NCBI GenBank assembly: GCA_026708165.1
Contig: JAPOVO010000071.1
Location: 1-6,851, forward strand
Direction: 5' to 3'
DNA length: 6,851 bases
Source: Chloroflexota bacterium
GTDB lineage: Bacteria; Chloroflexota; UBA11872; VXNJ01
Of the stretch, positions 1-5,483 are shown piece after piece. A model generated the notes under the pieces. The model saw nothing but the letters and a program-made list of their open reading frames with translations, was not told the origin of the DNA and did not search any database. The first letter of the stretch is position 1. Every line of letters starts with the position of its first letter. A program made the translations under genes and the position numbers.

Positions 1-75
1 AATAAAGGCCATTGGACGGCTGTATTCAGATTCGCAATCGAGGCAGGTGTAGCGATTGTCCGAGAATCCGCCCAT
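1..75 (-). CDS. Zinc-ribbon protein, N-terminal fragment (runs off left edge)
   Basis: Only the first 25 codons are present; the gene continues beyond the left edge. The visible peptide begins MGGFSDNRYTCLDCESEY, with a Cys-x2-Cys pair at residues 11 and 14. This is the usual first half of a zinc ribbon, as in FmdB-type small regulators and many zinc-ribbon proteins; the second Cys pair would lie outside the window. The ATG at 75-73 is well supported by an AGGAGG Shine-Dalgarno sequence seven bases upstream. The gene is transcribed away from everything else here. The zinc-ribbon label rests on two cysteines and their spacing, so the family is tentative. That a real gene starts here is more secure than what it does. 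Confidence 0.6.
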   Translation of the reverse strand, partial: MGGFSDNRYTCLDCESEYSRPMAFI

Positions 76-280
76 CGGTCGTCCTCCTGAACTTTCGTTG
101 CCTCTCTGCAATTTTATTACAGCTTTTCCAACCGGCTGGTCGGTCGCGTGATCCTGATCGAAGCGGAAATTGAGCGGCCTGCGCTCGGCGGCTAAACGGT
201 CCGCAGTTTTCCGGCGAACGTAACGAATTGAGGCACGGCTCCGTTTAACAGGTCGGTGGTAAAAAACGACATTGATTCGG
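76..280. other. Intergenic region between divergent genes
   Basis: This stretch separates the minus-strand zinc-ribbon gene from the small plus-strand gene and should hold promoters for both. No coding frame in it is convincing. A weak sigma70-like pair on the plus strand is TTGAGC (170-175), a 17-base spacer and TAAACG (193-198); the -10 match is poor. GAGCG (172-176) and CGCTC (182-186) form a short stem overlapping that -35. On the minus strand the AT-rich patch near 108-127 is the best promoter candidate. No clear operator, riboswitch or repeat is seen. Confidence 0.4.
83..88 (-). promoter_or_regulatory. Shine-Dalgarno sequence of the left-edge zinc-ribbon gene
   Basis: Read on the minus strand this is a perfect AGGAGG, seven bases before the ATG at 75. 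It is the strongest ribosome binding site in the window and is the main evidence that the truncated left-edge frame is a real gene start. An AT-rich patch further upstream (about 108-127, containing TAATAAAAT on the minus strand) could hold a -10 element, but no matching -35 was seen. Confidence 0.75.
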
Positions 281-508
281 ATGCCAAAAAACATCGACCC
301 AGCAGGAATTCACGAAGTGGATATGCAAAAAGTCCGCGAGTCGGCTCTGGAGCTGCGAACGCTCGGATTCAACGTCCACCAGGCGCTCGCGCTGGTGCTC
401 TTGAAGAACGAGTGGCAGGCAAAGACCCCCGACGGTTGTGCCATGGACGCGCCGGACAATCCGGTGCGAGCTGAGCCGTCGACGGAGGCTCCGCGCCGGC
501 CCAAATAA
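281..508 (+). CDS. Small helical protein of unknown function (75 aa)
   Basis: I do not recognise this protein. The first 47 residues look structured: residues 15-29 form a likely amphipathic helix, then a Gly-Phe turn (29-30) and a second, hydrophobic helix rich in Ala, Leu and Val (31-47, ending Asn-Glu-Trp). The last 28 residues are rich in Pro, Ala, Glu and Arg and probably disordered. There is no signal peptide, and the second helix is short for a membrane span. Third codon positions are mostly G or C in the central part, like the neighbouring genes, which favours real coding. The start is uncertain: ATG at 281 lacks a good Shine-Dalgarno sequence, TTG at 272 is in frame upstream and ATG at 323 is a shorter option. 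A terminator follows the stop codon, supporting an independent small transcription unit. Confidence 0.55.
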   Translation: MPKNIDPAGIHEVDMQKVRESALELRTLGFNVHQALALVLLKNEWQAKTPDGCAMDAPDNPVRAEPSTEAPRRPK

Positions 509-535
509 GTCTCTCCCCTTCTCCCCAACCCGGCG

Positions 536-571
536 AACGGGCGGTACCCGAAAGGGCGCCGCCCGTTTGTT
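536..571 (+). terminator. Intrinsic (Rho-independent) terminator
   Basis: AACGGGCGG (536-544) pairs perfectly with CCGCCCGTT (559-567). Inside, CCC (547-549) pairs with GGG (554-556) around a GAAA tetraloop, and the two-base joints TA and CG sit between the two stem parts. The hairpin ends in TTTGTTGT, a short T-rich tract. It begins 28 bases after the stop of the small helical protein, so it probably ends that transcript and insulates the downstream oxidoreductase gene. The T tract is interrupted by G, so efficiency may be moderate. A second short palindrome, CCGCGCGGCGCGG, follows at 575-587. Confidence 0.75.
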
Positions 572-700
572 GTCCCGCGCGGCGCGGTCCCAATTGTGAG
601 ATCCCTGGGCGCGATTGCCGCATGTCTCCCTGATATCCTCGAAGGTAGGCAAATTGGAGCGGGGCGCCCTTACCCTGCCGCGGAGGCTCGACTTAGATTT

Positions 701-2137
701 ATGACCGACTACGACATGGTGGTGATCGGATCGGGTTCCACCGGCTTCCACGCGGCGCGGGTAGCTTCGATGCGGGACAAGCGTATCGCCCTGATCGAGG
801 GTGGCGACGATTTCGGCGGACTCTGCATCTTGCGTGGGTGCATGCCGACGAAGGCGATGCTCCGTTCGGCCGAGGTTATGCAGCTCATACGCGAAGCCGG
901 CGAGCTGGCGATCGACGTGCCCGAACCCGTGCTCGACTGGCGCGGCGTGGTGGAAAGGCGCGGACGGCTCGTGCGCGAGTTTGCCGATTACAGGTTTGAC
1001 GCGGCCAAAGCGCTGCCGCGGGTGGACATCATACGTGGTCTCGCCTCATTCGAGTCGCCGTCGTCCGTTCGAGTCAACGGACGATCCATTACCGCCGACA
1101 AGTTCGTGATCGCGACCGGCTCGTCCGTCTGGAAACCGCCCGCGCCGGGACTCGACGAGGTGGGCTTCATCACGAGCGACGACGCCCAGACGCTCGACAG
1201 CCTGCCGGGCAGCCTTTTGGTGTTCGGCGGCGGCGCGATCGCGATGGAGTTTTCTCAGCTCTTCCAGCGCTTCGGCGTGCAGGTAACCGTCTTGCAGCGC
1301 AGCCCGTACATCTTGAGCAAGATGGACCAGGATATTTCCATCGAGACTCAGAGAGTGCTTGAGAGTGAGGGAGTCCGCTTCGTCACCTCCTCGCGGGTGG
1401 TGCGCTTCGAGATGCACGACGGGCTCAAAAGCTGCGTGCTCGAAACTCCGGCGGGCGTCGAGCGCTTCAGCGCCGAGGAGGTCCTGTGCGCCGTCGGACG
1501 GAATCCGGCGGTCGAATCACTCAATTGCGAAGCCGGCGGCGTTCGCTGCGACAACGGCTACGTGGTCGTAGACGAAACGCTCCAGACTTCAAACCCGCGA
1601 ATCTACGCGGGCGGGGACGTTATCGGCGGGGCGTCGATTAAGACGCGCCAGCTAGTGCACGTCGCCGTGCAACAGGGGGAGATCATCGGCCACAACGCGT
1701 TTGCCGACGAGCCGCGTAAATTCGACGACCGGCTGATCCCGGAGGCGGTGTTCACCGATCCGGCCATCGGCGCGGTGGGACTGACGGAGCGCGAGGCGCG
1801 CGCGGAGGGGCGCAGGATCCTGACGGCGCTGTACAGGTTCGACGACCAGGGCAAGGCGATAGTAATGAACGAGACGGACGGCTTCGTCAAGATGATCGCC
1901 GACGCCGAATCGGGCGAAATCCTGGGCGTCCACATCATCGGCCCTGAAGGCGCCGACCTGATCCATGAGGCGGTAGTCGCAATGTACTATCGGGCAACCG
2001 TGACCGAGTTCGTCGAAATACCCCACTTGCACCCGACGCTGGCCGAAATCCTGATCGATCCGGCGGAGGATATTTTGGACCAGATGCGAAGCGCATCGGC
2101 TGCGCGCGCAGTCGAATCCAGCGCGGCGGCAAGTTGA
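701..2137 (+). CDS. FAD/NAD(P)-dependent pyridine nucleotide-disulfide oxidoreductase (class I)
   Basis: A 478-residue flavoprotein of the lipoamide dehydrogenase/glutathione reductase/mercuric reductase superfamily, expected to use NAD(P)H and FAD to reduce or oxidise a disulfide or dithiol substrate in the cytoplasm. In order: FAD-binding GSGSTG (10-15); redox-active pair Cys42-x4-Cys47 in CILRGCMPTK; ATGS (138-141); a second Rossmann motif GGGAIAMEF (176-184) whose second strand ends in Gln-Arg-Ser (199-201) rather than an acidic residue, so NADPH use is possible; FAD motif IYAGGDVIGG (301-310); and the dimerisation domain with HPTLAE (444-449) giving the catalytic His444 and Glu449. Length is normal for the family. 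The start at 701 places the Rossmann fold at residue 4; GGAGG lies 14 bases upstream, a rather long spacing. An in-frame GTG at 596 would add 35 residues unlike the family. It is not a typical MerA: the heavy-metal N-terminal domain and the C-terminal Cys-Cys are absent. No 2-oxoacid dehydrogenase subunit is nearby, so the lipoamide role is unproven and the substrate is unknown. Confidence 0.9.
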   Translation: MTDYDMVVIGSGSTGFHAARVASMRDKRIALIEGGDDFGGLCILRGCMPTKAMLRSAEVMQLIREAGELAIDVPEPVLDWRGVVERRGRLVREFADYRFDAAKALPRVDIIRGLASFESPSSVRVNGRSITADKFVIATGSSVWKPPAPGLDEVGFITSDDAQTLDSLPGSLLVFGGGAIAMEFSQLFQRFGVQVTVLQRSPYILSKMDQDISIETQRVLESEGVRFVTSSRVVRFEMHDGLKSCVLETPAGVERFSAEEVLCAVGRNPAVESLNCEAGGVRCDNGYVVVDETLQTSNPRIYAGGDVIGGASIKTRQLVHVAVQQGEIIGHNAFADEPRKFDDRLIPEAVFTDPAIGAVGLTEREARAEGRRILTALYRFDDQGKAIVMNETDGFVKMIADAESGEILGVHIIGPEGADLIHEAVVAMYYRATVTEFVEIPHLHPTLAEILIDPAEDILDQMRSASAARAVESSAAAS

Positions 2138-2243
2138 AGAGACTCCTGCCTGATCGGGAGGCGGCGAGATAACTCCTCAAGCGGATGGTCGGTCGTCGGC
2201 GACGCGCCGGCCAGTGCGTAGGCGGCGGGACATTCGCGAGCGC

Positions 2244-3089
2244 ATGAGCGTCGCCGTGCTGACCTCTTGGGAACGGTGCGGGTCTGACGACCACGCAATA
2301 TTTCGGATCGAAAAGGCGGAAGGCGAGCCTTTTTTCGACTTCAAGGCGGGGCAGTACGCGCAGCTTGCGTTTTGGGACCAGCCGGAACAGGACCCGCGCC
2401 CCCGGCAATTCTCAATAGCATCGTCGCCCAATTCGCTCGACCATCTCGAGTTCTACGCCATTCTCGTGCGCGACATGCCGGAAAACCCTGGGGGGCTGGG
2501 CATTTTCACCGGCACGCTCTGGAAACATAAAGTCGGCGACGAAATCTTGTACATGGGGCCGGCGGGGCGCTTCACTCCCGACCGGACCGTCGAGCGCGAC
2601 ATCTTCTGCATCGCCACCGGGACCGGTCTCGCGCCGTTCGTATCCATGGCGCGCGAGATGTGGGAGGACTACCAGAACAACGGTCCCCCGGACCGTCGGC
2701 TGACGATCATCCACGGCGTGTCTTACACGAACGAGCTTGGATATCGGGAGCTTTTGGAAGACATGGCCGCGGACCGCGATTTCGGATTGCTGTACGTCCC
2801 GACGGTTAGCCGCCCTGACCAAGACGAGGACTGGTCGGCCGATCTTGGACGAGGGCGGGCCAACGACACGTGCCGCCTGCTGTTGGGGCATCCCAAGAGC
2901 GGCCGCGTCGATCCGGTTATCTCGGATGAGGACCGCGAGGCGCTCGTGGACCGGCTGAGACCGGAGAGCGCTAGCGTCTATCTTTGCGGCAATCCCGATA
3001 TGATCGACGATTGCAGGGGACTCCTTGTCGACCGTGGTTTCCGCTCCGGCGGCAGGGACTCCCAGATCATCACCGAGGATTATTGGTAG
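2244..3089 (+). CDS. fpr: Ferredoxin/flavodoxin-NADP+ reductase (Fpr type)
   Basis: A 281-residue FAD enzyme that moves electrons between NADP(H) and ferredoxin or flavodoxin in the cytoplasm. The N-terminal FAD barrel carries RQFSIAS (54-60), the Arg-x-x-Ser flavin motif, and GPAGRFT (105-111). The NADP domain has ATGTGLAPF (124-132), HGVSYTNELGY (157-167), PTVSR (186-190) and YLCGNPDMI (246-254). The protein ends Asp-Tyr-Trp; a terminal Tyr-Trp is known from E. coli Fpr, where the aromatic end packs on FAD. About 55 residues lie between PTVSR and the Cys-Gly-Asn motif, longer than I expect for the family. ATG at 2244 is chosen because the first strand aligns with family N-termini; the ribosome binding site is weak and an in-frame GTG at 2214 would add ten Arg-rich residues. 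It follows the disulfide oxidoreductase by 106 bases and precedes the RraA-like gene by 40. The partner ferredoxin is not in the window; service to an oxygenase or an oxidative-stress role are both possible. Confidence 0.88.
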   Translation: MSVAVLTSWERCGSDDHAIFRIEKAEGEPFFDFKAGQYAQLAFWDQPEQDPRPRQFSIASSPNSLDHLEFYAILVRDMPENPGGLGIFTGTLWKHKVGDEILYMGPAGRFTPDRTVERDIFCIATGTGLAPFVSMAREMWEDYQNNGPPDRRLTIIHGVSYTNELGYRELLEDMAADRDFGLLYVPTVSRPDQDEDWSADLGRGRANDTCRLLLGHPKSGRVDPVISDEDREALVDRLRPESASVYLCGNPDMIDDCRGLLVDRGFRSGGRDSQIITEDYW

Positions 3090-3114
3090 AGGGCGCGCCG
3101 GAGCGCATCGCCAC

Positions 3115-3120
3115 AGGGGG
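3115..3120 (+). promoter_or_regulatory. Shine-Dalgarno sequence of the RraA-like gene
   Basis: AGGGGG lies nine bases before the ATG at 3130. It fixes the start of the RraA-like protein against an in-frame upstream start at 3025, which would overlap the fpr 3' end and add residues with no family resemblance. Confidence 0.6.
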
Positions 3121-3129
3121 TCGATAACC

Positions 3130-3816
3130 ATGGTTGCCACGCTGACGCCGGAGCAGCTAGCAGAGCTCCGAGAGATCGACAGCCCGACGATCTCGAACGC
3201 GATCGAGACATTTGACGTGAGAGGCCGGTTCGACGGGTATCTCGGTCCCGAAATACAGTGCATCTTCGGCGATATGGAGCCGATGGTTGGTTATGCCGTG
3301 ACGGTGACCATCAAGAACGTCGGTCCCGGCGATCCAATAGACAGCGAGAGGAAGTTCGACTTCTTCGATGCCCTGGATGCCGCGCCCAAGCCGGCGGTCT
3401 GCGTTTTCAAGGACATCTCCCCCAACCCGCGCCGCGCCTCCCAATGGGGAGAGGTGCTCGCGACGACCACGAAGGCGCTCGGCGCTATAGGAGTGGTGAC
3501 CGACGGCACGGTGCGCGACATTAACGAGGTGCGGGCAATCGGCGGCTTTCACTACTTCGCCCAGGGAGTTTGCGTGTCGCACGGCGAGCTTCAAATGGTC
3601 GACGTCAACGTGCCGGTTGAAATATCCGGTTGCACGATCGAGCCTGGAGACCTGGTCCACGGCGACGTCAACGGCGTGATTCTGATCCCCAACGAGGTTG
3701 CCGACAGGGTGGCCGAAGCCGCCGCGGGCATTTACGCGCAGGAAGGCAAAATGATGGAGGCACTCCGGCAACCCGGGCTGACCGCTGAGAAAGTCAGGGA
3801 AATCTTTTCCTATTGA
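3130..3816 (+). CDS. RraA-like protein (HMG/CHA aldolase-type family)
   Basis: A 228-residue member of the RraA/class II HMG-CHA aldolase family. Known members are metal-dependent lyases that cleave 4-hydroxy-4-methyl-2-oxoglutarate or 4-carboxy-4-hydroxy-2-oxoadipate to pyruvate products, often with oxaloacetate decarboxylase activity; E. coli RraA instead inhibits RNase E. The start has the family helix with SPTISNAIE (18-26). The central region has Gly-Glu-Val-Leu (107-110), then DGTVRDINE (125-133), matching the Arg-Asp-x-x-Glu signature (Arg129, Asp130, Glu133) that in aldolases binds substrate and metal. GDLVHGDVNGVILIP (173-187) is the conserved C-terminal strand pair. The final 35 residues form a helical tail. 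The Arg-Asp-x-x-Glu set favours an enzyme over a pure RNase E regulator, though RraA keeps part of the motif. Old annotations call this family menaquinone methyltransferase, which is wrong; there is no SAM-binding motif. No other ring-cleavage or gallate/protocatechuate gene is visible, so the substrate is open. Confidence 0.88.
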   Translation: MVATLTPEQLAELREIDSPTISNAIETFDVRGRFDGYLGPEIQCIFGDMEPMVGYAVTVTIKNVGPGDPIDSERKFDFFDALDAAPKPAVCVFKDISPNPRRASQWGEVLATTTKALGAIGVVTDGTVRDINEVRAIGGFHYFAQGVCVSHGELQMVDVNVPVEISGCTIEPGDLVHGDVNGVILIPNEVADRVAEAAAGIYAQEGKMMEALRQPGLTAEKVREIFSY

Positions 3817-3889
3817 CCAACACCGTCCGACGGTAAGCGGAGCCGGGAGGCATAACGCGCCGCCTTCCGATGGGCAAAGAGCAAAATCG

Positions 3890-4681
3890 ATGCAGCCGTC
3901 TCCCGCCTCCAAACCTCCCCTCGACGTATTGCGTCTGCGCCGTTTGCTGGCGGGAAACAGACTCGCCGGAGAAGTGATCTACAAACCCCAAACGGGGTCG
4001 ACTAACAACGACGCGCTCGCCGCGGCGCGTGGCACCGCTCCCGAAGGGACGCTCTTCATAACCGATTTCCAGACACAAGGGCGTGGCACGCGAGGGCGAA
4101 CGTGGCGCTCGCCCGGGAACACGTCGTTGCTGCTCTCAGTCATTCTTCGCCCCACGCGCGTGCTCAAGCCGGTTGAGCTGACACAGCTTGCGGCGCTTGG
4201 GCTGTGCAACGGGCTGAGGGAGAGCACCAGCCTGGACGTAAGAATCAAATGGCCTAACGACGCTATGGTGCGAGACAAGAAAATTGGGGGCGTGCTGGTC
4301 GAACCGCTGCCGGGATCTGCGATGGCTGCGGTTGTCGGGATCGGCGCCAATCTCAACCTCGCTGCAAGCGATATCGGCCTGGCGGAGGGCAGCGTTACGA
4401 GCGTGCTCGACGAGACTGGATCGCGATGCGACCGCGAGCTTGTCATCGCCGCGGTCGTGGACGCCCTGGAGCGGAGTTACCGAGCACTCGAAGACGGCGG
4501 CTCGCTGTTCGAAGACTGGACCGCGCAGTCGGCCGTGATCGGGCGGTCGGTCTCGCTGCGCACTGAAACCCGTACTTACGTCGGCGCGGTAAGCGGATTC
4601 GATCCCGGCGGGGAGTTGTTACTCGACTGCGAAGACGGCACCCGGCGGCGGTTCACCGCCGGCCGGTTGGAACTGCTTTGA
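3890..4681 (+). CDS. birA: Biotin-[acetyl-CoA carboxylase] ligase, catalytic-only form
   Basis: A 263-residue enzyme that activates biotin with ATP to biotinyl-5'-AMP and attaches it to the lysine of biotin carboxyl carrier domains in the cytoplasm. Visible motifs: Gly-Ser-Thr-Asn (36-39) for substrate binding; the biotin/adenylate loop GRGTRGRTW (64-72); KWPND (120-124); KIGGVLVE (131-138), including the catalytic lysine region; and GIGANLN (150-156). Residues from about 215 to the end form the small SH3-like C-terminal domain. Only about 30 residues precede Gly-Ser-Thr-Asn, so the winged-helix DNA-binding domain of E. coli BirA is missing. This is therefore a group I ligase that should not repress biotin genes by itself. 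ATG at 3890 has only a weak upstream purine-rich stretch; the gap after the RraA-like gene is 73 bases. No biotin synthesis or carboxylase gene is seen in the window. The family assignment is secure. Confidence 0.95.
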   Translation: MQPSPASKPPLDVLRLRRLLAGNRLAGEVIYKPQTGSTNNDALAAARGTAPEGTLFITDFQTQGRGTRGRTWRSPGNTSLLLSVILRPTRVLKPVELTQLAALGLCNGLRESTSLDVRIKWPNDAMVRDKKIGGVLVEPLPGSAMAAVVGIGANLNLAASDIGLAEGSVTSVLDETGSRCDRELVIAAVVDALERSYRALEDGGSLFEDWTAQSAVIGRSVSLRTETRTYVGAVSGFDPGGELLLDCEDGTRRRFTAGRLELL

Positions 4682-4715
4682 GGCCAAAATCAATGGCATC
4701 CCGGGATCGCAATTG

Positions 4716-5453
4716 ATGGATCTAAAACGACGGCTCGAAGACCAGTGGACAGACGCGGTCGACGACTGGATTGGGCAGGACCAGTCGGTCCGCACGGGCA
4801 TGCTCGACTCCTGGATGCTCAACGCCATCGGCGACTTAGCCGGTTGTCGAGTTGTCGACATTGGCTGCGGCGAGGGGCGGTTCTGCCGTCTGCTGGCAGG
4901 TCTCGGTGCGGAGACGACAGGTGTCGATCTCACAGAAGGGCTCATAGAGGAAGCACTGCAACGGACCTCCGGCGGCGAGACCTATCTGGTCGGAAACGCC
5001 GAGGACCTCGCGGACATCGACGACGAGAGCTTCGATATCGCCGTCTCGTACATAGTCCTGGTCGATCTCGACGACTACCACGCTTCCATCACCGCCGCCT
5101 GGCGCGTTCTCAAACCGGGTGGCCGTTTCATCGTCTGCAACATCCATCCGATGCGTAGCGCTTCAAGAAACTTCACCGGCTGGATCCGGGACTACGAGAA
5201 AAAACTGTTCTATCCGTTGGACAACTACGCCGAGGAAGGGCCGCGCGAGTTTCACTGGTGGGGCAAATCATTCATCAACATGCACCGTACGCTGTCAAGC
5301 TACGTCACGGCATTCTTGGATGCCGGATTCGTGCTGGAGGGACTGCGTGAACCGACGCCGTCGGAGGCGCAACTCGCGGAGAATCCAGACTTCGACGACG
5401 AATTCCGCGCACCGAACTTCATAATCTACGAGCTGCGCAAACCCGCAGACTGA
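4716..5453 (+). CDS. Class I SAM-dependent methyltransferase
   Basis: A 245-residue Rossmann-fold methyltransferase of the Methyltransf_11/25 type, likely acting on a small molecule. Motif I is VVDIGCGEGRF (46-56), followed by the acidic end of strand 2 in GVDLTEG (69-75; Asp71 should bind the SAM ribose). NAEDL (94-98) is the adenine-contact region, FDIAVSYIVL (106-115) is strand 4 and VLKPGGRFIV (131-140) the post-motif region. Residues about 145-195 form an aromatic-rich insert with two consecutive Trp (181-182) and HRTLSSY (190-196), probably the substrate lid; DAGF (202-205) precedes the last strands. No membrane segment or signal peptide is seen. ATG at 4716 is preferred over TTG at 4713; GGGA nine bases upstream is a weak ribosome binding site. 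The gene starts 34 bases after birA, so co-transcription is likely, but the neighbours do not reveal the substrate. Relatives are often annotated as generic or UbiE-like methyltransferases; ubiquinone/menaquinone specificity is not supported. Confidence 0.9.
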   Translation: MDLKRRLEDQWTDAVDDWIGQDQSVRTGMLDSWMLNAIGDLAGCRVVDIGCGEGRFCRLLAGLGAETTGVDLTEGLIEEALQRTSGGETYLVGNAEDLADIDDESFDIAVSYIVLVDLDDYHASITAAWRVLKPGGRFIVCNIHPMRSASRNFTGWIRDYEKKLFYPLDNYAEEGPREFHWWGKSFINMHRTLSSYVTAFLDAGFVLEGLREPTPSEAQLAENPDFDDEFRAPNFIIYELRKPAD

Positions 5454-5458
5454 TACTT

Positions 5459-5477
5459 CCGGCGGCCAACCCGCCGG
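5459..5477. terminator. Hairpin between convergent genes, possible bidirectional terminator
   Basis: CCGGCGG (5459-5465) and CCGCCGG (5471-5477) form a perfect seven-base GC stem around a five-base loop. It lies between the stop codon of the methyltransferase (5451-5453) and the stop of the opposing aminotransferase (5486-5484), the expected place for a shared terminator. No T tract follows on either strand, so it may instead stabilise 3' ends or work with Rho. Confidence 0.5.
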
Positions 5478-5483
5478 ATGCGC

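Noticed and set aside
596..700. Upstream extension of the disulfide oxidoreductase from a GTG
   Set aside because: The added 35 residues do not resemble the family, whose Rossmann fold begins within a few residues of the ATG at 701.
245..751. A 168-codon open frame on the minus strand
   Set aside because: It is Arg-rich, runs through the terminator hairpin and the start of the oxidoreductase gene, and has no recognisable motif.
701..2137. Mercuric reductase
   Set aside because: The C-terminal Cys pair and the N-terminal metal-binding domain are absent, the C-terminal His-Pro-Thr-x-x-Glu of disulfide reductases is kept, and no other mer gene is present.
3025..3129. Upstream extension of the RraA-like protein
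   Set aside because: It would overlap the 3' end of fpr in another frame, and a good ribosome binding site points to ATG at 3130.
2412..3263. A 283-codon open frame on the minus strand
   Set aside because: It is antisense to fpr and the start of the RraA-like gene, both of which carry family motifs; its own translation resembles nothing known.
3822..3834. Short hairpin ACCGT-ccg-ACGGT after the RraA-like gene
   Set aside because: A five-base stem with no T tract is too weak to call a terminator, so it was not used to split the gene run.
3157..3912. A 251-codon open frame on the minus strand
   Set aside because: It is a shadow of the RraA-like gene, with a His/Gly-rich translation and no domain.
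4698..4707. Ten-base perfect palindrome ATCCCGGGAT before the methyltransferase
   Set aside because: A ten-base palindrome is expected several times by chance in a sequence this long. It overlaps the weak ribosome binding site but has no partner repeat elsewhere.
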